NCBI GenBank assembly: GCA_013152485.1
Contig: JAADGG010000091.1
Coordinates: 1 to 47,374 of the forward strand
Length of the DNA stretch: 47,374 nucleotides
Direction of reading: 5' to 3'
Origin: Nitrospirota bacterium
GTDB taxonomy: Bacteria > Nitrospirota > Thermodesulfovibrionia > Thermodesulfovibrionales > JdFR-85
Shown here: positions 23,985 through 32,538 of the stretch, in pieces
Layout: every line of letters starts with the position of its first letter
Numbering within the stretch: position 1 is the stretch's first letter
Notes under the pieces: model-generated
What the model was told of the DNA's origin: nothing
Seen by the model: the letters and a program-made list of their open reading frames with translations, nothing else
Databases searched by the model: none
Program-made: the position numbers and the translations under genes

Positions 23985-25244
23985 ATGAAAGACCTCCTCG
24001 GTAGAGAAGAGGCCGTAACCGTCGACAAGGCCCTTGCGCTGCTGCTCGAACAACCGATGCATCCCCCCCCGACGGAATGCACCGGCATCGATAACGCCTA
24101 CGGCAGGGTACTCTCCGCCGATGTAGTATCACCGGAAGACCTTCCCGGCTTCAAGCGCTCCACCATGGACGGCTATGCCGTCAACTCGAAAGACACTTTC
24201 GGTGCATCGGACGGCATGCCGGCGTATCTGACACTGGTCGGAGAGGTGCATATGGGTGAAACTCCCGGATTTGCGCTTCAACGGGGCGAGGCCGCGGTCA
24301 TACCCACAGGAGGGATGCTACCCGAAGGGGCTGACGCCGTTGTGATGTACGAGCACACAAACACTGCAGGGGCGGACATCGTAGAGGTGATGAAGGCGGT
24401 CGCCCCCAATGAAAACGTCATACTCCCCGGCGAGGATATCAGGAAGGGAGAGGTGATCCTCAGGGCCGGGCAGAGGCTCAGACCCCAGGACGTGGGAGCC
24501 CTTGCAGGGCTCGGCATACTCGAGGTGGAGGTCTTCAGACGGCCCGTTGTTGCCATAGTCTCCACAGGAGACGAGGTGGTCCGGCCGGAGCAGCCGGTCT
24601 CAGCCGGACAGGTACGCGACATCAACTCCTACAACCTTGCAGGGCTGATACTGCGCAGCGGCGGCATTCCGCTCAGGAAGGGAATCATACCGGATCACCT
24701 GGACCGCCTCAGGGCCACTGTCAGTGAATGCGCAAAGGAGGCCCAGATGGTGTTGATATCCGGAGGCAGCTCCGTGGGAACGCGTGACTATACTGCAAGG
24801 GTCATCGAAGAACTCGGCCCCCCCGGCATACTCTTCCACGGGGTGAGCATAAGGCCGGGAAAACCCCTCATCGGGGGCATGGGCAAAGGGATCCCGCTCT
24901 TCGGACTCCCGGGGCATCCGGCTGCAGTCAGCGTCTGTTTCGATACGTTCATAGAACCCGTCCTGAAAAGGCTCTCGGGCGAGCAGGCGGCCGGAGACCG
25001 CCTGCCTCCACACAGGACCGTGAGGGCGCTCTTCGGCAGAAACGTCGCTTCTTCCACCGGGAGGGAGGACCACGTCAGGGTGGCGCTCGAGTTCAGGGAC
25101 GACGGCGTATGGGCCAGGCCCATACTCGGCAAGTCTGGCCTCATAAGGACGCTCGTCGAGGCAGACGGTATCGTGGTGATACCGATGAACAAGAACGGCC
25201 TGTACGAGGGCGAGACCGTAGAGGTGATGCTCTTCTCCGGTTAG
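23985..25244 (+). CDS. moeA: molybdopterin molybdenumtransferase MoeA
   Basis: 419 residues from ATG at 23985 (MKDLLGREEAVTVDKALALL). Signatures: LPGFKRSTMDGYAVNSKD, AAVIPTGGMLPEGADAVVMYEH, VAIVSTGDEVV, VLISGGSSVGTRDYT (the MoCF site) and FGLPGHPAAVSVCFDTFIEP. It inserts molybdate (or tungstate) into adenylylated molybdopterin. An earlier in-frame start would overlap the phospholipase gene, and no strong ribosome binding site distinguishes them. Mo/W enzymes such as formate dehydrogenase are expected with a Wood-Ljungdahl pathway, though none is in this window. The gene overlaps the convergent membrane-protein gene by 4 bases. Confidence 0.93.
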   Translation: MKDLLGREEAVTVDKALALLLEQPMHPPPTECTGIDNAYGRVLSADVVSPEDLPGFKRSTMDGYAVNSKDTFGASDGMPAYLTLVGEVHMGETPGFALQRGEAAVIPTGGMLPEGADAVVMYEHTNTAGADIVEVMKAVAPNENVILPGEDIRKGEVILRAGQRLRPQDVGALAGLGILEVEVFRRPVVAIVSTGDEVVRPEQPVSAGQVRDINSYNLAGLILRSGGIPLRKGIIPDHLDRLRATVSECAKEAQMVLISGGSSVGTRDYTARVIEELGPPGILFHGVSIRPGKPLIGGMGKGIPLFGLPGHPAAVSVCFDTFIEPVLKRLSGEQAAGDRLPPHRTVRALFGRNVASSTGREDHVRVALEFRDDGVWARPILGKSGLIRTLVEADGIVVIPMNKNGLYEGETVEVMLFSG

Positions 25245-27184
25245 CCCCCCTTTTCAGCCTTCCCGATCCATATCTCGCTGTCGTCTATCTTTTCTGAATC
25301 TTGAACCTGCCCCTTCCTGATCCATATCTCGTTGTCGTCTATCTTCCTGTAGAACTCGAACCTGTCCCTGATGTATCCTGCAATGATCTGCAGCCTCTCC
25401 TCGTTCGGAAACCCGTCGATCCTGTTCGACCAGTTACTGTTCCTGTAGAGGACGAACTTCACGTTCCTCCTCTCGAGATCCCTCACCACCTCGTCCTGAT
25501 AGAAGTACGGCATGGCGAATATTATCACGGGGAAACGGCACGGGGAGGGCCTGTCGATGAAGTAGTACCAGCTCGCCTCGGCCGTCATGGTGAAGAACGA
25601 CTCGTCAGGCGACAGATTCTCCTTGAGGAACGATATGGTCGCCTTGTAGTTGTCGGGTATGATGGCCGAGTCCTCGACACCGAGCGGGAAGTTCTCCCTC
25701 AACAGGCCGTCCCCGTATATCCGGTACGTTCCGAGGAACAACGTCAGAGTGACCAGGGCGGCGAGCAGATACCCGTACATGCTCCGGAAGCGCCGTGGAC
25801 GGAGGATACCGCTGTGGTGTTTCAGGACTATACAAGCAGACAGGATATACGTAACCGGCAGGCTGTAAGCGACATGAGGCCAGTCCGACCGCCCGAGTGC
25901 CGTCCTGAAGAGAAAGACCGAGAGCAGCAGCATGGAGAACTCGACAAGATACTTTTCCATGAAGCTTCCGGCCGAAGACCTGAAGCTCCCCCCGCCGAGA
26001 TGAAGCTCCCGGAGAAACCTGGACGCAACCCAGAACGCATTCGCCGCTATCAGGACAACGGCAGCAAGAAAGAGCTTGTTGAAGACAGGGTAGACATAAC
26101 CGCTCATCAGCTCCCTGTATCTCGGCATCGTCAGGAACGCATACCTGACGAACTCCGGCAGCCCGTCCCCGATGAGCAGGGCCGCCAGTGCGGCTGCGGA
26201 GAACAGCCCGAGAGACGACGACCACAGGAAACAACCGCGCGTATCGGCCCTGCTGAAGTACAGGAGGTACATCAAGGGAAAGATGATCATGTAGGAGGCA
26301 AACAGAAACACCCCCCTGTCCACCGTGTACATGAAGGCGATCAGCGGGATGAACGAGAAAAAGAAACCCGTCACGAATACCCTCTTCAGTCTCCGGTCTC
26401 CCGACCTGCCCGCATCCCGCAGCAGGACAACCGTCGTCAGGAACAGAAACACGGTTATGTCCCGTGTCTTGACGAGCATCAGCCGGGGCAGGTTGAAGTT
26501 CCCGGACAGGTGCAGGAAGGCGAGTAGAGCGAGCGCAGTGAAGGAGTAGAGGTATCTTCCGCGGAAGAGCACGAGCATGAGCAAGGAGAGCGACACGAAC
26601 GCCAGTATCTTCATGATCGACTCGAGCGTCCTCACCGAAGCTATCGAGCGGCCGAAGAGGCGGAAGGCCGTCACTGAACGGAGCGGATTCTCGTACAGGC
26701 CGTGCAGGAATATGAAGTCCCTGTAAGGGGTCTCCCCGGCCATGTACGATACCGCAGGCCCGAGGGTTTCACCCTCGTGGAATGAGTCGAATCTTCCCGA
26801 TGCATGGAAGGTCGGGATGTTGAGGGCCGCGACAACTGAACATGTGACGAGGATGACGGGGAGCAACACCCTGCACACGGGTGGAAGGTCGGGGGGTGAA
26901 TCCCCGGCTGAAGGACCGCGGTCTCCTGGAAAGAGCACATCCCTGATCCTGCGTCCGCCGGCCAGGTACACGGCAGCCAACAGGAACACGGGCAACGAGA
27001 CAAATACTGCAAACCTCAGCACGTCGTTGGCGGGGTTGTACTGAATCTCCGTCAGCCTTCCCTTGACACCCCAGGGATTCTGAAACGGCAGCTCGATCCC
27101 CTCCCAGAGCAACAGGCCTGCAACGATACCTGCAGCAAACAGGGCTGTCAGGACAGTGTATCTTATGAGCCTCGATCGTCCCAC
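25241..27184 (-). CDS. polytopic membrane protein, glycosyltransferase (GT-C)-like
   Basis: 647 residues from GTG at 27184, with GAGGG 7 bases upstream. There are about twelve hydrophobic segments; the first large loop has SGRFDSFHEGETLGPAVSYM and YRDFIFLHGLYENPL, the kind of acidic loop found in GT39/GT83-like membrane transferases. A soluble domain follows near residue 520 (SFLKENLSPDESFFTMTAEA to the end). The C-terminus carries a tandem copy: KIDDNEIWIR, then a short linker, then KIDDSEIWIG. The first copy probably ends the ancestral protein. The substrate is unknown; assignment rests on topology and loop pattern. Confidence 0.7.
   Translation of the reverse strand: MGRSRLIRYTVLTALFAAGIVAGLLLWEGIELPFQNPWGVKGRLTEIQYNPANDVLRFAVFVSLPVFLLAAVYLAGGRRIRDVLFPGDRGPSAGDSPPDLPPVCRVLLPVILVTCSVVAALNIPTFHASGRFDSFHEGETLGPAVSYMAGETPYRDFIFLHGLYENPLRSVTAFRLFGRSIASVRTLESIMKILAFVSLSLLMLVLFRGRYLYSFTALALLAFLHLSGNFNLPRLMLVKTRDITVFLFLTTVVLLRDAGRSGDRRLKRVFVTGFFFSFIPLIAFMYTVDRGVFLFASYMIIFPLMYLLYFSRADTRGCFLWSSSLGLFSAAALAALLIGDGLPEFVRYAFLTMPRYRELMSGYVYPVFNKLFLAAVVLIAANAFWVASRFLRELHLGGGSFRSSAGSFMEKYLVEFSMLLLSVFLFRTALGRSDWPHVAYSLPVTYILSACIVLKHHSGILRPRRFRSMYGYLLAALVTLTLFLGTYRIYGDGLLRENFPLGVEDSAIIPDNYKATISFLKENLSPDESFFTMTAEASWYYFIDRPSPCRFPVIIFAMPYFYQDEVVRDLERRNVKFVLYRNSNWSNRIDGFPNEERLQIIAGYIRDRFEFYRKIDDNEIWIRKGQVQDSEKIDDSEIWIGKAEKGG
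25265..25345. repeat. 27-base direct repeat flanking a heptad-like insert inside a gene
   Basis: Bases 25265-25291 and 25319-25345 match at 26 of 27 positions. The 27 bases between include CTGAATCTTGAACC, which resembles the dispersed 7-base repeats of this window. The whole is in frame and adds 18 codons to the membrane-protein gene. Confidence 0.85.
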
Positions 27185-27217
27185 AGGTATACCCTCTATG
27201 ATACCGGATCAAGTCAC

Positions 27218-27251
27218 AAAAAAGGGGCCTGCAGTCTCTGCAGGCCCCTTT
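27218..27251 (-). terminator. rho-independent terminator of the acs-nuo operon
   Basis: AAAGGGGCCTGCAG (27221-27234) pairs perfectly with CTGCAGGCCCCTTT (27238-27251) around a 3-base loop. On the minus strand the hairpin is followed by TTTTTT, starting 46 bases after the nuoG-like stop. Confidence 0.92.
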
Positions 27252-27296
27252 CCAGGCTGTCTCGCTTCCCGGCGGAAGGATACAAACAGGTTACCG

Positions 27297-29300
27297 TTAT
27301 GCAACGGCCTGTTCGACCTCCTTCAGCCACAGAAGCCTCGAACCGTTTATCATGGTTGCATTCAGGGCATCGACGAGTTCCTCGGGGTTGAAGGAGAGGT
27401 CCTCCCTCTTCTTGAACGGCGCCGGGGTCGTCCCTGTGCTCAGGGCTTTCTTCTCCTTCTTCACGTCAGAGGTCTTTGCCGGCTTGAGCTCCATATTCAT
27501 CTTCTTTGCAACCCCCCTGAATATATCCCTGTGGGGTTTGGAATCTCCTAAGGGATCGACGGACTTTTCGAGGACCTTCACCCTTCCCGTGTAATCGACG
27601 ATCGACCCTTCGGTCTCAAAGTGCGTGGCAGCCGGAAGCACGAGGTCGGCCTCCTTGGCCAGCCCGCTCAGGTGCGAATGCTGCACGATCAGGAAGTCCA
27701 CACCCGAGGGTCTTCCCGATGGCACCTCTCCTACTGCGTAGAGGACCTTCTTCACACCCTTTTCCGTCATCTCCGTATAGGTGGCACCGTCACCCTTGAG
27801 CCCCATGAACAGCGTACCCTTTGCATTCGCCTCGATCGGCACTGCAAGGGCGTCGCCCTTTATGAGGGCTATATTGGCGGATGCCTCATACAGCCTCGGT
27901 GAAGAGATGATCAGGGGGGCCTTGGCCACCGAATACAGCTCCGCCACCATCTTCACCTCCTCGCCCGGTTCCGTATCGGGTATCTCGAGCCCCTCAGGGG
28001 CCTTCAGGCCCAGGCCTGTCAGGGCCTTCGCCAGGCTGCCGAGCACTGTCGCCTCGTCGCCCCTCAGGGCCTTTATCGCCACATCCGCAAGCTTTATCTG
28101 CTCGGAGTTGATGACCACGAGCTTTGCACCCCTTGACACCATCCTTCTCAGCGTGGCATCCAGTGCAGGAAGCACCCTCTGCCACTGCGACGGATTGATA
28201 CCGGCAAGCACCACGACGTCGGCATCCTCGACATCGGCCTCGTCACCGAGGAGTGAAGGCACATCGGCATAGAGGCTCACCGTGGAATCCATATCCTTTA
28301 TCCCTGCCGCCGCGGCAAAGTTCTTGAGGGTGAGGACGTCCTCGTTGAGGAGACCGCCGGTCGTCACTATCCCTGCCTCAGAAGGATTCCCGAGCATTGA
28401 GGCCGCTGCATCGAATGCCTCGTCCCAGCTCACCGGCTTCAGCTCACCGTCGATCCTCTTCAGGGGGCTCATCACCCTCGTGTCTGCGTTTATGTAGTCG
28501 AAACCGAACCTTCCATATGCACAGATGTAATGCCCTGCCCTGCCGTCATCCGCACCTGCGTTAACCTTTGCCACGTCCTTGCCGTGAACGCTGACGACCG
28601 TATCACAGGCATTGCCGCAGGAGAGGCACACGGAGTTGTATCTCTCGTACTCCCACTCCCTGCCCTTGCGCCACCGGTCGGCCTCAAGCAGTGCATTCAC
28701 CGGACATGCGTCGACACAGCTGCCGCAGAACGTGCACCCTCCCTCGTGAAGGGGCTTGTCCTCGGCAGTGACCACCCTCGAGCCGACACCGCGGCCGTAG
28801 AAGTCGAGCACGGACGTCCCCTGCTCCTTGCATACCCTGACGCAACGGCCGCAGAGGATGCAGTAGTCGGGATCACGGCTTATGAACGGATTCTTGTCGT
28901 CTACGGGGAAGCCGAACTTCTTTCTCGTAAACGTCGATTCCTTTATTCCGAATTCATAGGCATATCTCTGGAGTTCGCACACGCCTGCCTTGGTGCAGGT
29001 CATGCAGTCGAGAGGATGCATCGAGAGGATCAGGTCTATGACGAACTTCCTGAGCTCCTGTATCTTTTCATTCTCGGTGACGACTTCCATCCCCTCCTTG
29101 GTCTTCATGATACAGCCCGTGGTCATCCTTCCGCCGATCTCGACCATGCACATCCTGCAGGCTCCGATCCCCCTCATGCCCTTCAGGTAACAGAAGTTCG
29201 GTATGTGAACCCCCACGCTCTCTGCGGCGTCTATGAGGTTCATGCCCGCAGGAACCTTGTACTCCGTACCGTTTATACTGATCTTAACCATCTTGCCCAT
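27297..29300 (-). CDS. NuoG-like iron-sulfur / molybdopterin-fold subunit, no catalytic Cys or Sec seen
   Basis: 667 residues. The N-terminal 2Fe-2S domain has NFCYLKGMRGIGACRMCMVE; the His-Cys3 cluster is HPLDCMTCTKAGVCEL; two 4Fe-4S clusters are CILCGRCVRVC and CTFCGSCVDACP; then a molybdopterin-oxidoreductase 4Fe-4S motif, CLSCGNACDTVVSVHGKD. The rest is a shortened bis-MGD-fold region. At the place where formate dehydrogenases have Cys/Sec-His this protein reads SLYADVPSLLGDE, and the C-terminal molybdopterin-binding domain seems absent, so it is more like NuoG/HoxU than an active formate dehydrogenase. It probably passes electrons from the NuoF-like subunit to ferredoxin or a partner. 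It is the last gene of the acs operon. ATG 29300 has AGGAGG 7 bases upstream. Confidence 0.85.
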   Translation of the reverse strand: MGKMVKISINGTEYKVPAGMNLIDAAESVGVHIPNFCYLKGMRGIGACRMCMVEIGGRMTTGCIMKTKEGMEVVTENEKIQELRKFVIDLILSMHPLDCMTCTKAGVCELQRYAYEFGIKESTFTRKKFGFPVDDKNPFISRDPDYCILCGRCVRVCKEQGTSVLDFYGRGVGSRVVTAEDKPLHEGGCTFCGSCVDACPVNALLEADRWRKGREWEYERYNSVCLSCGNACDTVVSVHGKDVAKVNAGADDGRAGHYICAYGRFGFDYINADTRVMSPLKRIDGELKPVSWDEAFDAAASMLGNPSEAGIVTTGGLLNEDVLTLKNFAAAAGIKDMDSTVSLYADVPSLLGDEADVEDADVVVLAGINPSQWQRVLPALDATLRRMVSRGAKLVVINSEQIKLADVAIKALRGDEATVLGSLAKALTGLGLKAPEGLEIPDTEPGEEVKMVAELYSVAKAPLIISSPRLYEASANIALIKGDALAVPIEANAKGTLFMGLKGDGATYTEMTEKGVKKVLYAVGEVPSGRPSGVDFLIVQHSHLSGLAKEADLVLPAATHFETEGSIVDYTGRVKVLEKSVDPLGDSKPHRDIFRGVAKKMNMELKPAKTSDVKKEKKALSTGTTPAPFKKREDLSFNPEELVDALNATMINGSRLLWLKEVEQAVA

Positions 29301-29371
29301 ACTCGGTCCTCCTTAGAATTTATACTCTGAAGTTTCAAACCGCAGATCCGACTTCAAGCCGCAGACGCATA

Positions 29372-29965
29372 TCACGCCTCCACCGTCTGCGTCTCCCTGA
29401 TGTCGACTATCTCGATCGCCTCGTCCCTGCAGACTTTTATGCACTCTCCGCACCTCGTGCACCTCTTCTCCGCAATCTCGAACGGCAGGTATCCGAGCCT
29501 GTTGGGGAGCCTCTTCTCCCCGATGATGGCGAAGTCCTTGCAGACCTCGAGGCAGTCGCCGCACATCGTGCACTTGTGCGGGATCACCCTGAAGACAAAG
29601 AGGGCCTTGCACTCCCTCGCAGGACATGCACCATCAGCGTGGGCGGCATACTCTTCAGGGACCGCATCGAGCGTATCCATGAAGAATCTCGCCGTATCCT
29701 TTCCCTTCTTGCACATCGACGTCTCGAGCATCTTCGGCGCTATCGTCCTCACAGCCTCGATGTCCGCCTCCGTGCCTCCGCCTTCCGCGAGCCTCTGGAG
29801 CCTCAGCCTCATCTCGTAACTGCCCATCGGACAGGGAAGGCACCTTCCGCACATGGGACCGGCGATGAACTCATCAAGGAGTCTGATGCCTTTCTGAACA
29901 ACACACTTGTGCTGCTCGATCTCTTCGAATATCTCCTTCAAACTCTTTTCTTTTGTCTCGGGCAT
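29372..29965 (-). CDS. iron-sulfur protein: NuoF-type 4Fe-4S domain plus two ferredoxin clusters
   Basis: 197 residues. The first half resembles the C-terminal 4Fe-4S domain of NuoF (MCGRCLPCPMGSYEMRLRL with a distant Cys in ETSMCKKGKD), without any NADH or FMN domain. The second half has two 4Fe-4S motifs, CTMCGDCLEVCKDF and CTRCGECIKVCRDEA. It therefore looks like an electron-wire subunit joining the NuoF-like and NuoG-like proteins encoded on either side. ATG 29965 has GGAGG 4 bases upstream. Stand-alone NuoF C-terminal domains occur in bifurcating hydrogenase or NADH:acceptor complexes; the exact partner is inferred from context. Confidence 0.85.
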   Translation of the reverse strand: MPETKEKSLKEIFEEIEQHKCVVQKGIRLLDEFIAGPMCGRCLPCPMGSYEMRLRLQRLAEGGGTEADIEAVRTIAPKMLETSMCKKGKDTARFFMDTLDAVPEEYAAHADGACPARECKALFVFRVIPHKCTMCGDCLEVCKDFAIIGEKRLPNRLGYLPFEIAEKRCTRCGECIKVCRDEAIEIVDIRETQTVEA

Positions 29966-30019
29966 AATACCTCCGCTATAGCTTTAAGCCTTGTGCTCCG
30001 GGCTGGATCATGAAGACGC

Positions 30020-31906
30020 TCACTTCAGATCCTTGCTCGTTTCCCCGGAAGCCTTCTCTATCTTTACTGCATCAACCGGGCATGCGCTGTAGCAGGCCTT
30101 GCACTTCGTACAGTATGCCTGGTCGATGAAGAACCTGTCCTTCAGTTCACGCACGGCGCCGAATGCACAGGCCTGCTTGCAGAGGCCGCACAGGAAGCAC
30201 TCCGTGTGCTCGATCCTGTACAGTCCGAGGCCGTTGCAGACTTTTGCCCTGCAGTACTTGTTGTATACATGCTCTTCATACTCCTCCCTGAAGTACTTGA
30301 TCGTACTCAGGACCGGATTCGGGGCACTCTGGCCGAGACCGCAGAGGGATCCTGCCTGAATCAGCCTGCCGAGCTCCTCGAGCCGCTCTATGTCGCCCTC
30401 GACCCCTTTTCCACTGACGATCCTCTCGAGGATCTCGAGCATCTGCGACGTACCGATCCGGCAGGGCGGGCACTTGCCGCAGGATTCCGACTGGGTGAAC
30501 GACAGGAAATACCGCGCCATGTCGACCATGCAGGTATCCTCGTCCACGACCACCATTCCGCCTGACCCCATCATGGAACCGAGTTCCATGAGCGAGTCGA
30601 AGTCGACGGGGCTGTCGAGGTAGCGCTCCGGTATGCAGCCGCCCGATGGTCCGCCGGTCTGTACGGCCTTGAACTTCTTGTTGCCTATTATACCGCCGCC
30701 GATCTCGAAGATTATCTCCCTCAGCGTGGTCCCCATCGGGACCTCGACGAGACCGGTGTTCTTGACCTTGCCCGTGAGGGCGAAGACCTTGGTGCCGGGC
30801 GAGTTCTCGGTTCCTATCGAGCGGAACCAGTCCGCACCCTTCTCCACTATCGGAGGGACGCACGCATAGGTCTCGATGTTGTTGAGGTTGGTGGGGTAGC
30901 CCCACAGGCCTCCCCCCGGCTCCGAGAGCCTCGGAGGCCTCGGTCTCGGAAAACCCCTCTCTCCTTCGATCGAGGCGACGAGCGCCGTGGACTCACCACA
31001 GACGAACGCCCCTGCCCCTTCACGTATATCGAGATGAAAGCTGAAGTCCGTACCGAGTATGTTGTCACCGAGCAGGCCGAGTTCCTCTGCCTGGCTTATG
31101 GCCGTCCTCAGGTTCTTCACTGCGAGCGGATACTCGTGCCTGACATATATGAATCCGTATTGTGCGTTGATTGCGCGCGCGCACAGCAGCATCCCCTCTA
31201 TCAGGCTGTGAGGGTCGCCTTCCATTATGGCCCTGTCCATGAACGCGCCGGGGTCGCCCTCGTCACCGTTTGCAACCACGAGCTTTATGTCACCCGGAGA
31301 ATTTACCGTATGGCGCCACTTCTTTCCGGCGGGGAATCCCGCGCCGCCGCGTCCGCGCAGGTTCGCCCTGTCCACCTCGTCGAGGATCTCCTCCGGCGTC
31401 ATGCTGCCGAGGGCCTTCTCGAGGGCGGAGTATCCTCCCACGGCTATATAGTGCTCGATGTTGTTCGGGTCGACCACTCCGTTGTGCTTCAGGGCAATCC
31501 TGTACTGCTTCTTGTAGAACGGCAGCTCGTCCGCCATCTCGTAAGGCTCGTCAAGGATCGAATCCCTGTAGAGGAGGTGCCTCACCGGATAGCCGGCCTC
31601 GAGTGTATTCGTCACGATCCGGGCTGCATCATCGGTCTTGACCCTCTGGTAGAAGTAGCCGGTCGGTTCGACCTTCATGAGGGGCCCCTTCTGACAGAGT
31701 CCCTGACAGCCGGTCTTGACGATGTCCACGTCAACGCCGTCGTCCGCAGCCTTCTTCTCAAGGGCTTCGACCACCTTCTTTGCGCCCGAGGCCATACATG
31801 CCGTACCTGTGCAGACCCTTATCCTCTCCTTGTCTTTCTTGAACGTCTCGTCCTTTAACAGGAGTCTGAGATTCTTCAGGTCTTCTATGCTTTTCAGTCT
31901 TGCCAT
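30020..31906 (-). CDS. NuoF/HydB-like NADH-binding flavoprotein with extra Fe-S domains
   Basis: 628 residues from ATG at 31906, with GAGGAG just upstream (the GTG at 31918 is less likely). An N-terminal thioredoxin-like 2Fe-2S domain has CTGTACMASGAKKV and GCQGLCQKGPLM; the NADH and FMN sites are LRGRGGAGFPAGKKW and ANGDEGDPGAFMDR; then SLBB, the 4Fe-4S motif SCGKCPPCRIGT, and a C-terminal ferredoxin domain with CFLCGLCKQAC and CTKCKACYSACP. This arrangement is that of HydB/HndC in electron-bifurcating complexes. It should exchange electrons with NAD(P)H and pass them down iron-sulfur clusters. Its place after acsA ties it to CO2 reduction or acetyl-CoA oxidation. Confidence 0.92.
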   Translation of the reverse strand: MARLKSIEDLKNLRLLLKDETFKKDKERIRVCTGTACMASGAKKVVEALEKKAADDGVDVDIVKTGCQGLCQKGPLMKVEPTGYFYQRVKTDDAARIVTNTLEAGYPVRHLLYRDSILDEPYEMADELPFYKKQYRIALKHNGVVDPNNIEHYIAVGGYSALEKALGSMTPEEILDEVDRANLRGRGGAGFPAGKKWRHTVNSPGDIKLVVANGDEGDPGAFMDRAIMEGDPHSLIEGMLLCARAINAQYGFIYVRHEYPLAVKNLRTAISQAEELGLLGDNILGTDFSFHLDIREGAGAFVCGESTALVASIEGERGFPRPRPPRLSEPGGGLWGYPTNLNNIETYACVPPIVEKGADWFRSIGTENSPGTKVFALTGKVKNTGLVEVPMGTTLREIIFEIGGGIIGNKKFKAVQTGGPSGGCIPERYLDSPVDFDSLMELGSMMGSGGMVVVDEDTCMVDMARYFLSFTQSESCGKCPPCRIGTSQMLEILERIVSGKGVEGDIERLEELGRLIQAGSLCGLGQSAPNPVLSTIKYFREEYEEHVYNKYCRAKVCNGLGLYRIEHTECFLCGLCKQACAFGAVRELKDRFFIDQAYCTKCKACYSACPVDAVKIEKASGETSKDLK

Positions 31907-31974
31907 ATCACTCCTCACCGGGTTTTCGTTGTGATTTCCTCTCGGTTATCGCTGTAAAAGACTATACCCTGACT

Positions 31975-32466
31975 TCACTCCTCTTCTTCTTCGATCATCT
32001 CTATGAGCTCGCCCACCTTCTTGGGACCGATCTCGCCCACGACCTCATCGTTAACGGTCGCGACCGGGGCGAGTCCGCAGCAGCCCACACAGCCGACGGT
32101 CTCAAGCGTCATTGCGAGGTCTTCGGTCGTCTCTCCAACGCCCACGTTGAAGTGTTTCTCGAGGGCCTCGAGCAGTTTTCCCGCACCGCGCACGTGGCAG
32201 GCGGTCCCCATGCAGATCCTCACGATCTTGCGACCCCTCGGCGTGAAGTGGAACTGGTGATAGAAGCTCGCCACACTGTATATCTCCGCCAGGGGCAGGT
32301 CGAGCTTCTTCGAGAGTCTCTCCAGGGCCTCACCCGGGAGATACCCGTAGTCCTCCTGTATCCTGTGGAGTATGGGGATCAACAACCCCTTCTTCTTGTC
32401 GTGCTCGCATATGATATTGCCGACCTTTCCAATCTCTCTTTCGACATCAAGACCTTCTATGTCCAT
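31975..32466 (-). CDS. NuoE/HydC-like 2Fe-2S subunit
   Basis: 163 residues. Helical N-terminus (LLIPILHRIQEDYGYLPGEA) and a thioredoxin-like domain with 2Fe-2S ligands in RICMGTACHVRGAG and GCVGCCGLAPV, the standard C-x4-C and C-x3-C arrangement. It partners the NuoF-like flavoprotein encoded next. It ends with an acidic tail of five Glu. ATG 32466 follows GGGGGATATC. The length matches NuoE of bacterial complex I and HydC of bifurcating hydrogenases. Confidence 0.92.
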   Translation of the reverse strand: MDIEGLDVEREIGKVGNIICEHDKKKGLLIPILHRIQEDYGYLPGEALERLSKKLDLPLAEIYSVASFYHQFHFTPRGRKIVRICMGTACHVRGAGKLLEALEKHFNVGVGETTEDLAMTLETVGCVGCCGLAPVATVNDEVVGEIGPKKVGELIEMIEEEEE

Positions 32467-32476
32467 GATATCCCCC

Positions 32477-32536
32477 GAATCTCGATTCTCGAATTTTGAA
32501 TCGTGAATTTTAAGTTTTGAATCTTGAACCTTGAGT
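32477..32536. repeat. degenerate 7-base tandem repeat between acsA and nuoE-like genes
   Basis: Read on the plus strand in 7-base units: ATCTCGA, TTCTCGA, ATTTTGA, ATCGTGA, ATTTTAA, GTTTTGA, ATCTTGA, ACCTTGA. These are the reverse complement type of the TTCAAAA units seen elsewhere. It fills nearly the whole 72-base spacer. Confidence 0.82.
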
Positions 32537-32538
32537 TT

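Noticed and set aside
27297-29300. Formate dehydrogenase alpha subunit
   Set aside because: No Cys or Sec at the active-site position and the C-terminal molybdopterin-binding domain appears missing; it fits NuoG-like subunits better.
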